From assembly GCA_030522415.1 (NCBI GenBank), contig CM060104.1:21653825-21717824 (forward strand): a DNA stretch of 64,000 nt, read 5' to 3'. Every line of letters begins with the position of its first letter. Position 1 is the stretch's first letter. Made by a program: the position numbers and the translations under genes. This document shows positions 30,767 to 41,690 of this stretch, in pieces. Source of the stretch: Channallabes apus (lineage: Eukaryota > Chordata > Actinopteri > Siluriformes > Clariidae). The notes beneath the pieces were generated by a model. That model saw only the letters and a list, made by a program, of their open reading frames with translations. It was not told the DNA's origin and ran no database searches.

Positions 30767-31347
30767 ACCTACTTCTTCTTTGGCTTTCAGCTGTTCCCTT
30801 TCAGGGGTCGTCACAGCGAATCATCCATCTGCTTGCTTCCATCTAACCCTATCCTCTGCATCCTCTTCTCTCACACCAACTAACTTCATGTCCTCTCTCA
30901 CTGCATCCATAAATCTCCTCTTTGGTCTTCCTCTAGACCTCCTGCCTGGCAGTTCCAACCTCAGCATCCTTCTACCGATATATTCACCATCTCTCCTCTG
31001 AACATGTCCAAACCACCTCAATCTGGCCTCTTTGACTTTATCTCCAAAACATCTAACATGGGTTAGATGTTTTACTCATTCTTGATCCTATCCATCCTTG
31101 TCACACCCAAAGAGATTCAGCTTCACATCAGATACATCTTCAGCTCTGCTACCTCCAGCTCTGCCTCCTGTCTTTTCTTCAGTGCCACTGTCTTTAAGCC
31201 GTAGAGCATCGCTGGTCTCACCACTGTCCTGTACACCTCTCTTTTCATTCTCGCTGATACTCTTTTATCACACAACACACCTGACACTTTTCTCCATCCA
31301 TTCCAACCTGCCTGTACCCGCCTCTTCACCTCCTTTCCACACACAGT
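30767..31347 (-). mobile_element. RTE-like LINE 3' fragment
   Basis: Absent from unit A. Read on the minus strand it encodes the end of an RTE-clade RT: WNGWRKVSGVLCDKRV, YRTVVRPAMLYGLKTVAL and AELEVAELK (about 31344-31123), a deletion, then MRWFGHVQRRDGEYIGRRML, GRRSRGRPKRRFMD and DMKLVGVREEDAEDR (31021-30821). The 3' end GATTCGCTGTGACGACCCCT and an AAGAAG end follow. 5'-truncated and internally deleted. Confidence 0.85.
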
Positions 31348-32435
31348 CTTGTGTAAATACCTGCTGTAACTACCTGCTCTCTGTCTTTTGTTCTGGAGAC
31401 TGAATCATCATACATAGATTTGGGTGCTTTTTTATCTCAGGTGGTGGGTGTAGAGGGAGGAGCACTCAACTACCAGCCTACCTTGCTCCAAGGCTTTTAT
31501 TGAATGAATCCTGGATAATCATTGACATTTGACACTTTAACTATTTAATTTTGGGGATGTCCCTACACATATTGGTGGCTTCATTCCAGGCTACTGCTCA
31601 GCTTGCATCAGGTAGAGACCTGTTTGGTATGCTAGTTATTGTTTTTAAAGTTTATGGGAAATACACTCAAAATTAATCACATGAGATAAAAAAAAAGCCT
31701 GGATCCACATTCTCACACTCATACACCAAAGGGTGTTAAACAATACAGTATATTATTATATTGCAGGAATGTGTGGAGTGGTACAGTAGTGAGCCATACT
31801 GGGTTAAATGGTTGACTAGCCCAGTTTAGAGTGGGGAGACCATGGAGTGTTGAGTAATTTGGGATCTGGGGGTGTTGGCATTGGTTCTCCTGTAATTTGT
31901 CAGATGGCTGGACAGTGATTGGTATAAGGGGATTTCTACGATGACGGTGGGTTAGCCATCACAGCAATTGCTCTTCTTGTCTGGGCAGGTGGTCTTGAGT
32001 GTCTAGTTGTGTCTATGTCCTTGTCCACACCAAGGAACATGGAGCTGTGACTCTCCCCACAGTTGTTCAATTGATGTGCAGTGTTGATCGATCTACTTAA
32101 GTTACTGTCAGTTACAATTACTCTGTACACTGATTCATTATAGTTGTTGAGGAGTCCCAAAATTTCATGTCATCTACAGTTGGCAACACTTCCTGTTGGT
32201 GACGTAGCTTCCTGTTTTCGGATCGTTGCCGCGAAAGTTTCGCGTTTGTATGAGCGTTTAAATTACATCGCTTTATACAGTACAATATTAATAGCAACTA
32301 CCTTTTACATCTCCATACTATTCGGCTTTGCCTTTTTTCTGCAATTTTTGGAGAACGCGTGAGTTTCCTCGTCTAAGAACAACAAACGGAATTCATCTCC
32401 AAACAACTAAAACTCCGACACAGAGGTACGTTATC

Positions 32436-33212
32436 ATGTCTACCATTCAGCTCGTTCAGTGTGTAGAGTGCAGGATGTTTAGACATTCTTCCTCCGTCAT
32501 TAGCGATAATTTTACTTGTGTAAAAGGTGTGTTAGGTTAGTGAGCACTCTGACAGAGAGGATATCAGCGTTAGAGGAGCGCATCCAGACTTTAGAGAGGG
32601 TTAGAGAGTGTGAGAGCAGCGTTATTCCCGTAGCGGACAGTCTGGGTGCCACAGGCGGAGATAAACAGCCCCCGCCTGAGCCCTCACAGCGGGGCGAGTG
32701 GGTGACTCGGCAGCATACTCGTTAAGCCAAAGCTAACGCTAAGGCTAGCCCACCGGAGCACACCTCCTCTGCGCCTCACGTGTCCAACAGGTTTGCTCTC
32801 CTCAGTGATGCACCCGCTGAGAAACCTGAAAGAGTTCTGGTTATAGGAGACTCTATACTGAGGCACGTGACATTAGCTAGACCTTTAGGGGCACCAGCGG
32901 CAGTGGTTAGGTGTATCCCGGGAGCCAGAGCACCGGACATAGCAGGTAATCTTAGGGCTCTAGGACAGCACAGGTTCTCTAAGATAGTGGTACATGCTGG
33001 AGCTAACGATATACGCCTTCGTCAGTCAGAGGTTAGTAAGAGTAACTTTACAGAGGTGTTTAAATTAGCGAAGGCGATGTCCGATGAAGTAATATGCTCT
33101 GGTCCTATCCCAATGAGACGTGGCGACATAGCTTACAGCAGGTTATGGTCGCTGAACCGCTGGATGTCCAGGTGGTGCTCCGAAAATAATGTGGGCTTTA
33201 TACACTCATAGT
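32436..33212 (+). pseudogene. L2 ORF1, esterase lacking its catalytic C-terminus
   Basis: Starts MSTIQLVQCVECRMF with a CxxC; a second CVKC-like pair is broken by a frameshift near 32530. A coiled-coil segment (LEERIQTLERV) follows, then an in-frame TAA at 32723-32725, then the SGNH domain: [28 protein letters not shown]. About 105 bp present in copy 1 is missing after VGFI, which removes the DGVHH block with the catalytic Asp and His. The domain is therefore incomplete. Esterase-bearing ORF1 proteins are known from CR1/L2 elements. Confidence 0.85.
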
Positions 33213-33335
33213 CTCTGTAGAGGTCTAGTTAATCGATGACAATCCAGAGCCCAGGCCAGGGAGCAGACAGACAGGCTAAACCAACCGTCTGCTAGCTGCA
33301 TAGAGTCGTCACTCAGGGTTCACCATATTGAGACT

Positions 33336-36300
33336 GTGTCTGTTCCCCGATCTAAGCAAAAATGTAGAAAGACTCAGAAAGTCTGTTTTAATAATTTAAT
33401 TAACATAAAGACCACAAACTCAGATCATACTGAATGCGCAGCCGGCACCTCTGATCTGAAGCTAGGATTGTTAAATATTAGATCTCTCGCATCAAAAGCA
33501 GTTATTGTTAATGAAATTATCACAGATCAGGCGTTTGATATACTCTGTTTAACTGAAACATGGGTTAAACAGGATGAGTATGTAGCTCTAAATGAAGCTA
33601 GTCCTCCTGGATACAGCTACATACACCAGCCTCGGTTAACTGGTAGAGGAGGAGGCGTCGCAGTTATTCATAATGATAATCTGTCTATCGTACAAAAACA
33701 CGGACACAAATTTGAAATTCTTTATAGTAACTTAAGCGTATTTAAGTATATTAAATCAGCTCAGTCGATTCCACTAATTATAATTTACAAACCTCCAGGG
33801 CCGTATTCTGAATTTCTTAGTGAATTTGCAGATTTCATCTCAGACCTAGTCGTTTCTGTAGACAAAGTGTAAATTGCTGGAGATTTTAACATTCATTTTG
33901 AGAATCCAGAAGACCCTCTGAGAACAGCATTTATATCCATACTGGACTCCGTAGGCGTAAATCAGTGTGTAGTAGGACCCACTCATAAAGCAGGTCACAC
34001 TTTAGACCTAATAATATTTTTCGGATTAATTATAAGAAATGTATTCACAATTCCACTGTCTGAAATTATCTCAGATCACTATCTTGTCTCCATTCAAGTG
34101 TGTCACAGTGATAATGTACGCACAGTACCGCGCTACCGTATTAAACGTACATTCACATCAACTACCACACAGAGTTTTATCAGTAATCTCCCAGAGTTAC
34201 CAACTTCGATTAGGTCACCGTCTGACCCCACAGAACTCGATCAGGCGACTGAATATTTAGAGTCGTCATTTCGTTGTACCTTAGATAATGTAGCTCCAGC
34301 TAAAAGAAAAATTATTAGAGATAAGAAACTTGCTCCCTGGTATAACGATCACACGTGCACTTTAAAACAGACTGCTCAGAAATTAGAGCATAAATGGCGT
34401 CAAACTAAATTGTTAGTATTTCAAATAGCATGGAAAGAGAGCATCCTGAACTATAGGAAAGCTCTTAGTGTAGCTAGATCAACGTATCTCTCCACTCTTA
34501 TAGAAGAAAATAAAAATAATCCTAGATTTTTATTTAATACCGTAGCCAAATTAACCAGAAGTAAGACCACTACAGAAATCTCCACAACAACATCATGCAA
34601 TAGTTAGGACTTCATGAACTTTTTTTAATAATAAAATTGTAAATATCAGGCATAAAATTGAGGCTTTGAAACCGAACAATGTAATTTACATTTAGGCATT
34701 TGGCAGACGCTCTTATCCAGAGCGACTTACATTGTTATCTCATTATACATCTGAGCAGTTGAGGGTTAAGAGCCTTGCTCAAGGGGCCAACAGTGGCAAC
34801 TTGGTGGTTGTGGGGTTTGAACCTGGGATCTTCCGAACCGTAGTCCAAGGTCTTAACCACTGAGCTACCCCTGGTCCCGTAATGTAATTGATACAGATGT
34901 TAACGTAGCCATGTCAGATTCAAACCTAGAATACTTTACTCCTCTTGAAGAGAATGAACTAATTTCACTCATCTCTTCTGCAAATTCATCAACCTGTATA
35001 TTAGATCCTATACCGACACATTTTCTTAAACAGATAGTACCAGTAATAACAGAACCGCTGTTGAGAATAATTAATTCCTCACTCAGCATTGGTTATGTTC
35101 CAAAATCTTTTAAATTAGCAGTTATCAAACCAACAATTAAGAAACCTGACCTCGACCCCTGTCAGCTGTCCAATTACAGGCCAATATCAAACCTCCCCTT
35201 TATCTCTAAGATTCTGGAAAAGATAGTAGCGGAGCAGCTATGCTCATATCTACTGTACATAGAAATGGCATACATGAACTGTATCAGTCAGGATTTAGGC
35301 CTGATCACAGCACAGAAACAGCACTCGTTAAAGTAGTAAATGACCTCCTATTGGCCTCTGATCAGGGTTGTGTAACTATGCTTGTATTACTCGACCTCAG
35401 TGCAGCTTTTGACACCATTGATCATACTATTCTTCTTCACAGATTAGAAAATGTAGTAGGAATTAAGGGTACAGCCCTCTCCTGGCTCAGATCCTATTTG
35501 ACCGATCGTTATCAGTATGTAGACTTAAATGGTGATTATTCTGCATGTTCTCTAGTGGAGTTTGGCGTTCCGCAGGGTTCAGTTTTAGGCCCACTCCTTT
35601 TCTCCCTTTACATGCTTCCTCTGGGCAACATAATCCGTAAGCATGGTATTAGTTTTTATTGTTATGCTGACGACACACAGCTATACATCTCAACAAAACC
35701 TGATGAGAAAAACCAGCTTACTAAAGTTGAGCAATGTGTGCAGGACATAAGAAATTGGATGCTAATTAACTTCCTTCTGCTTAATCCGGATAAGACAGAA
35801 GTTCTAGTCATAGGACCGCATACAGCTAGAAGTAAAATCTTAGATCACACCGTAACTTTAGATGGCCTTTCTGTTCCATCAAGTGCAACAGTAAAAGACC
35901 TCGGCGTGATTATAGATTCCAGCCTTTCATTTGAAGCTCATGTAGATAATATCACCAGGATAGCATTCTTTCACCTCAGAAATATTGCCAAGATAAGAAA
36001 TATATTGTCGGTAAACAATGCAGAAAAACTAGTTCATGCTTTTATCACTTCTAGGTTGGACTATTGTAATGCCTTACTGTCTGGTTGTTCAGCTAGGTGC
36101 ATAAGCAAGCTTCAGCTAGTCCAGAATGCAGCAGCGAGAGTCCTCACTAGAACCAGAAGATATGAGCACATCACCCCTATCTTATCTTCACTACATTGGC
36201 TCCCTGTGAAATTTCGCATTGATTTTAAAATACTACTCTTGACATATAAAGCATTAAATGGTCTCGCGCCGCAGTATCTGAGCGAACTGCTAGTGTCTTA

Positions 36301-36505
36301 CGATCCGCCACGCCTACTTCGATCAAAGGATGCAGGCTGCTTGTCAGTACCGCGTATTATGAAAACTACAGCTGGGGGCAGAGCTTTTTCTTACAAAGCC
36401 CCAAAATTATGGAATAGTCTTCCAAATAGTGTTCGGGACTCAGACACAGTCTCAGTGTTTAAGTCTAGGCTAAAAACCTATTTATTTAGCCAAGCATTTT
36501 TATAA
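33336..36505 (+). pseudogene. L2 ORF2: endonuclease-reverse transcriptase, multiply broken
   Basis: Endonuclease motifs LGLLNIRSL, LCLTETWV, IYKPP, AGDFN, SDHYLV (33450-34080). A TAA at 33870-33872 interrupts between DKV and IAGDFN, but the frame continues to 34607. A TAG and a one-T insertion (about 34604-34628) follow, then a SINE (34687-34880). The RT resumes with [25 protein letters not shown] insertion at 35251-35257 shifts the frame again. From 35240 a clean 421-codon frame has [31 protein letters not shown], catalytic YADD, and the L2-type C-terminus [20 protein letters not shown] ending FSQAFL. It would be complete without these lesions. Confidence 0.92.
34687..34880 (-). mobile_element. 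tRNA-derived SINE in L2 ORF2
   Basis: Same family as 8921-9120. Minus-strand A-box GGGTAGCTCAGTGGTTAAGA, B-box GGTTCAAACCCC, and TAAGAGCGTCTGCCAAATG end. Perfect duplications AATGTAATT at 34678-34686 and 34881-34889. Confidence 0.92.
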
Positions 36506-37515
36506 ATAGATTTGCCATAGGTAAAGGAGCAGATCTGGGGGACTCATGGACGTAGAGTATTATGGTGAACTGGTATGTTTAGATGCTGTCTTCCTCACTC
36601 TCATTTGATCACTCAGGTTTGTTGACTGTGAGGTGATTGTTTGCTTTACATCTCAGGGAGCCCTCATGTTTGTGTTTCCTTCTGGCTCTCCCTTTTAGTT
36701 ATGCTGTCATAGTTAGTCCTGCCGGAGTCCCTGCTTGCACTCTACAGTAAATATACATTCATATTATACATTGTGACTGTGACCATACCTAATTGCCATC
36801 TCTCCTCTTCTTCCTTTCTCCCCCTCTTTCTCCTTCCTCTCTCCCCTGTCTCCCCCTTTCACTCTTTCTCTCTCTCTCTCTCTCTGTCGAGCTACACATG
36901 TCATTCCTGAGCTGCCAGTGATCCAGACTCCCTCTGCCCTCTGGACCTGTCTGATCCATCCTGGTGCCCCGTTTCTGGTTGGAGGTCTCGTCGCATGGAT
37001 GCCCCGTGTGTCTCTTTGGGATGCGTCTGGTGTCTGGGGATGATTCTCTCTACTTAGAAGATGGTTCTGGCCTCGACTGGTGTTGTCAGCTGTTTCTCTG
37101 AGGACTTGACAATTCGATAGTTCAGGACTGGAACTTCCTACAAGTCTATCTGAGTCTCCAATAACTACTGGACTCCATTTTAACATCAATTAACATCAAC
37201 TATTATAGCTGAACCTAACACTTAACACTGTATAAATGCAGATAATTTCCTGCTATCTGTTTCACCCAGATGAGGATGGGTTCTCTGTTGAGTCTGGTTC
37301 CTCTCAAGGTTTCTTCCTATTACCATCTCAGGGAGTTTTCCCTTGCCACTGTCGCCCTCGGGCTTGCTCACCAGGGACTATCTGAACATTTTTGATTCAT
37401 ACACATTCACATTCCATAAAAACTTAAATAATTCTTTTGATTGTGTAAAGCTGTTTTGAGACAATGTCAATTGTTAAAAGCGCTATACAATTAAAACTGA
37501 ATTGAAATTGAATTG
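36506..37515 (+). other. L2 copy 2 3' UTR
   Basis: About 1 kb of non-coding tail with a pyrimidine-rich stretch (36790-36890, (CT)n), then the block GATGAGGATGGGTTCTCTGT, GGTTTCTTCCTATTACC, GGCTTGCTCACCAGGGACTA and the GCGCTATACAATTAAAA end. The same block is seen at 4490-4640, 10175-10427 and 50893-51205. Confidence 0.85.
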
Positions 37516-37519
37516 AACT

Positions 37520-38480
37520 GAGCATGCAGTACTGGGGAGCGCAGGTGCTTGGGGACAGGTACAGTATGTGGTAGTGCTGGGGGTAGTGTTTCTGAACTAA
37601 GGTCTTCCAGGTAAAAAGTCCAGGATCAAATTGCAGAGAGAGATGATCAAACCCAATAGGCTCGGGTTACTTATTAGGTGTTGTGGGGTGATTGTAATAT
37701 TCCACCTCATTCATGTTCATTAACATGCCGGGTAATAATTACGTGTAAGGTAAAATTGGTTTTGTGTGGAGGCCTACAGTCTCATTTACCTGCCGGCTCT
37801 CTGCCTTTTGTTCTGCAGACTCAATTCAGCTCCAAACTACCGTAGCTCCAGTGTTTTTAAATCATGAAGCCTGGAGAATTCATTGCTAACTGGCACTTTA
37901 ACTATTTAAACTTGGGGATGTCCCCAAGTACACATAAAAAGTGATCACATGAGATTAAAAAAAATCCTGCATCCAGATTCTCACACACATGCAAACGTAC
38001 AGTTTTACCTAAATGGTTCTTAACAAGCCATTATTATATTATATTGCAGTAGTGTTATTACATCATGCTACAGTTTGTGTCTCATAAGCAGAAAGTGTCT
38101 TATACTGTACAATACTGTATGTGCAGTGTGCAGTGGTATTAAGCCATACTGGGTTAAATGTTTGACTAACCCAGTTAAGCGTAGGGAGACCACAGGGTGT
38201 TGAGTAATCGGAGTCTGGTGGTGTTGGCATCGGTTCTCCTGTAATTTCTATCAGATGGCCGAAAAGTGAAGAGTCCATGTTATGGGTAAAAAGCTTTTTT
38301 TTTTTGTACAATTGCTGGTGGCTTTGCAGCTGCAGCAATCTTTCTTCTTGTCTATGCAGGATGTGTAGAGGGTCTAAATGTTCCCTGTCATATGCACATC
38401 AAGGAAGCTGGAGCTCTAATTCTCTCCACTCTGTGGATTTGTAGTTGGTGTGTGCTGTTGATGTTTTCAAACCACATAAA
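37520..38480. repeat. Duplicated unit, copy C (most diverged)
   Basis: Shares with A/B the order GGTAAAATTG(G/A)TTTTGTGTG, CTGCCTTTTGTTCTG, CTTTAACTATTTAA, TTGGGGATGTCCC, CACATGAGAT, and with B also CCATACTGGGTTAAATG and GGTTCTCCTGTAATTT. Many gaps. It lacks the SINE/LINE insertions of the others. No ORF of known type. Confidence 0.6.
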
Positions 38481-40723
38481 AACTAGACTTCTGTCATTTG
38501 TCCCTTTGTATAATTTGCCAAGGAAGTGACCAAGGAAGTAATCCACCTCATTCATGTTTCCTACCATGGCTTTTTTATGAGCTGTTATGGATATGACCAG
38601 TTGTAGAGCAAACCAGGGCTGAAAATAAATGAATCTTAACATGTTTTCTCTTGCCACAACTCTTAATGTGTTGCGTAATCTCCAGGCAGGACTACACAAG
38701 GACTGAGTTCCATCCTCCACCTCATAACATTCTGTATATTTTTACTCATGACTATTGACACAAGTATTTTTTCTATTAGAGATAGATGGCTTATCCCATT
38801 TATACCAGCCGGCTCAATTATCATTTTATTAGAGGATTCCACAAACTGACTATGCACGTCTATTAATTACATGAAATATCATAAAGACAGTGGACTGCCG
38901 TTCTGATGCTTTTAGAAGAAGAATATAAATCAGCTTTATAAGAGTGTAAACACCCAGTCCACATTTAAACCTTGTCTCATGTCCCTTTTTGCTGGAGTAA
39001 AGCAACAATTACTTCGCTGTCTGTGGTGTGATGTGATAAAGATGGTATTGCACTAGGCCCACTGTTTATGACCATCCCCATGAGCTAATTTTGTACCTGT
39101 CCATATATGGGTCTCTCTAGGAAGTGGAGTGAGACTAGATGTAGTTTTAACCCTTGGTGATGAATGTGGCTGTACAGTACACAAGAGCACAACAAATGGG
39201 TCTTGTGTATTAGTGCTGATATTAAGGGCCCACACACTAAGCTTTGATAAGGACACTGGAAAAGCAGAGAGTGAAACCACTCAGGTGTTTTTCAAATAAA
39301 ACGAACCTGAATAGCATTAGAGCCCTAGTGCTGGAAACGATTGCAGTCCACTCAAATGTTTATACTGTATCCGCTTGCAACAAAGCGATTCTTATAATAG
39401 TCAACTCAGGGAAATGTGAATCAGATGGTATAAGAAAGCCTATAATTGTCTTAGCCTACCTTGCTCTATTCTATGTTCAAGTTCCATAGAATTATCAAGC
39501 TATCTTGTTGTCATGAATGTGAATCATCTGCATAGTATTCCCAGAAAATGCACACTCAGAACTGAGTCAATGTTTGTGGAAGGGGGTGGGAGCTGAAATC
39601 ACTGGTGTGTAACAAGTTTGGCCCACGCTGTGGAATTTGAATAACAGTTCGAGTGGATGGGAAGTAAAAGCACAGTCTGAAGAGATGCTAGGGTTGAACT
39701 AGTGTTTGAAAATATACAGAACATTAAGACCCAGGATTTATTCGAAAGGCATAATTATTTACTGAAAGCTCCAGAGTCAGCGTTAAATATGTTGAGGGTC
39801 AAGTCCAGTAATAGCATCTACTGTATATTTGATAGGCCAAAGAACACAGAATGCCAACAATGGTTTTTCTAGTTTTTTCCAAGCTTTTATTTTAGACTAA
39901 ATGCTAATTTATTATGTATCTTATAGTATTCTGTCCGTGTCTATCATATTCTGTCTTTAACCTAAAATTGTCAACTGTTCAACATCTTAGTTCATATTGC
40001 CTTTAATATCATGATGATTACCTGTCTAACTTTTACAGAGGGGTAATGTTTTGAAAAAAAAAAAAAAAAAAAAGAATAGATTTTGTGCAATGGCTAGTCA
40101 ACATCCTTTAATTTACTGCAGTTTGTTTATTGTTATACAGTACACTGTATCACTCCATGAGGGTCATCTTCTTTAGCTTGGGTATGTTATTCAGTCCACA
40201 TGCATACACTTTGTGAGAGTGTGTTAGCCAGGCCAGATGTTTTTTATAAAGATAACGCTTATGATCATGTAGTTCGTCTCTTTAGAGCACAAATTATGTT
40301 GACCACTTGAAACAGTAAATGACACATGAAACCAGTCTTTGCAATGACAGAAATGTTGCAAAGTGGCTGTTTATTTTGCTGCTGTAAACATCTTTAAGGT
40401 TACATTACTTAAAGCAAAAAAAAGTTTCAAATGGCTTTTCTGGAAAACTTTATGAAAAAGGAAATCTTAAGCTTTAGCACAAAAATAAATCAGAATATAA
40501 ATGGATGTATTCTTGTTTGAACATGATATTGTTCATTAAATTTTTTTACCAATCATCGGGTTTGTACAGATTACTGGTCACAGGTTCTGAACAACCTGTG
40601 CCTCATATTTTTCCAAAATAAACTTTGAGTTGAGCGATGTAATTAATTAAGTTCTTTACCCATATGTCCAGATCCTAACTTACACTTACGCACACTGCTT
40701 TGTATGTTATCACTAACTCTATG
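38481..40723. other. Unique spacer
   Basis: Mostly AT-rich, with an A-run near 40054-40073. Short open frames (for example minus 38388-38720) show no recognisable domain. Nothing else found. Confidence 0.4.
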
Positions 40724-40990
40724 TTGGTTTCCTCCAGGTACAGCAAGTACGGACCTTTTCTGAGGACTTCTGCCTCCTCTGATTGCTTCAGCGTATGAAT
40801 GACTCTCTCTCTCTTTCTGTGTGTGTTTGTATGTGTGTGGTGGGTGTGTCTCTAAAACCCTGTGTTACACTGATGTCCTGTCCAGGGGGTAATTCTGCCT
40901 GGTGTCCAGTGTTTCCAGTATGGGCTCTAACCAGTTTAAAATAGTTCTAAAAGAATTTATACTGGATGTGAAATGAAACTGAATTTTAGA
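40724..40990 (+). mobile_element. Degenerate V-SINE-like remnant
   Basis: Contains GTTGGTTTCCTCCAGGTAC, a GT-rich stretch, GATGTCCTGTCCAGGGGGTA and CTGCCTGGTGTCCAGTGTTT in V-SINE order, but no intact head or tail. Confidence 0.55.
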
Positions 40991-41690
40991 AATGTGCCAA
41001 CTCTTACCAAAATGGTGTTCTTAAATTAAATATAACATGATAACATTATACAAGATCAATACATCAATTCGTTTTACTTATTTATTATAATCAAATATTA
41101 AATGGTTAAAAAAGGTATTGCTTTTTGGGGGTTATGAAGATGGTTTTGGTACTTCACAGTTGCACAGCTGCCATAATTGGGTTTGGTCGTGCTCTTTTCA
41201 CAACTCTCAGTGTTTCAAGCCTTGTTGTTTTTGGCAGTCACAAAATCATCTGTCAGTGTTGCGGAGGCGATCAGGCGGAGCACTCATTACGCCACCACCC
41301 TACATTATGCATCATCAGAGCCCTGTCCCAACAGCTTCTATCTAGGCTTTTCAAAATAGCGGTGGATTTATGATTCATGCATCAGGAAACAGATTTCCAT
41401 TCATCCTGCTGATCCATTGAGCTAAGCAGTGCTTTAGATTATGTTGATTGTAGGGTTGTAATCTTAAATGGGAAAATTGAAGACAAAAATTATTGCAACA
41501 CGTAACATTTAATAGCAATGCCTTCAGTCTTCCCTGGGAAAGTCATCAGACTGTTTTCATTATGTACCAACTACAGATAATGATGTCATTAAAGCAGATT
41601 TTTTTTATAACTCTACCCTCTTTCATGTTAACAAACTACATGTTTGCTAAGTAGTCGTTTGTCTTTTTTTTTTTTTTTTTTGCATGACAC
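40991..41690. other. Unique spacer with a short open region
   Basis: At 41118-41373 three overlapping plus frames stay open for 60-82 codons. One (41125-41373) is hydrophobic and Cys-rich (LVVFGSHKIICQCCG). No family was recognised and no splice context is convincing. A T-run at about 41664-41681 marks the end. Confidence 0.3.

Larger units (their letters stand above)
28098..32160. repeat. Duplicated unit, copy B (with hAT and RTE insertions)
   Basis: Aligns with unit A from CTTCTATATTTCTATTATTA to GCAGGAATG at about 31770, and with unit C from about 31780 to 32150 (GTGGTA...CCATACTGGGTTAAATG, GGTTCTCCTGTAATTT). A hAT (28360-29792) and an RTE piece (30767-31347) are inserted. A 29-bp segment (28225-28253) is inverted relative to unit A. 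No coding content was recognised. Confidence 0.75.
32165..37515 (+). mobile_element. L2/CR1-like LINE copy 2, nearly full length
   Basis: 5' UTR from about 32165 (GTTGGTGACGTAGCTTCCTG), ORF1 from 32436, ORF2 from about 33440, 3' UTR from 36506, tail GCGCTATACAATTAAAACTG and GAATTGAAATTGAATTG. It separates units B and C. It is inactivated by a nonsense codon, frameshifts, a SINE insertion and a deletion in ORF1. Confidence 0.92.

Noticed and set aside
37560..37566. TACAGTA at the start of unit C as a footprint
   Set aside because: Alignment with A/B (CAGGTATGGG) is too weak here to polarise.
38388..38720. 110-codon minus frame downstream of unit C
   Set aside because: No domain, no homologous frame in unit B, and no codon bias visible; likely chance.
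41125..41373. Hydrophobic Cys-rich open frame as a membrane-protein exon
   Set aside because: Three frames are open at once and no family was recognised; kept only as a note in the spacer.
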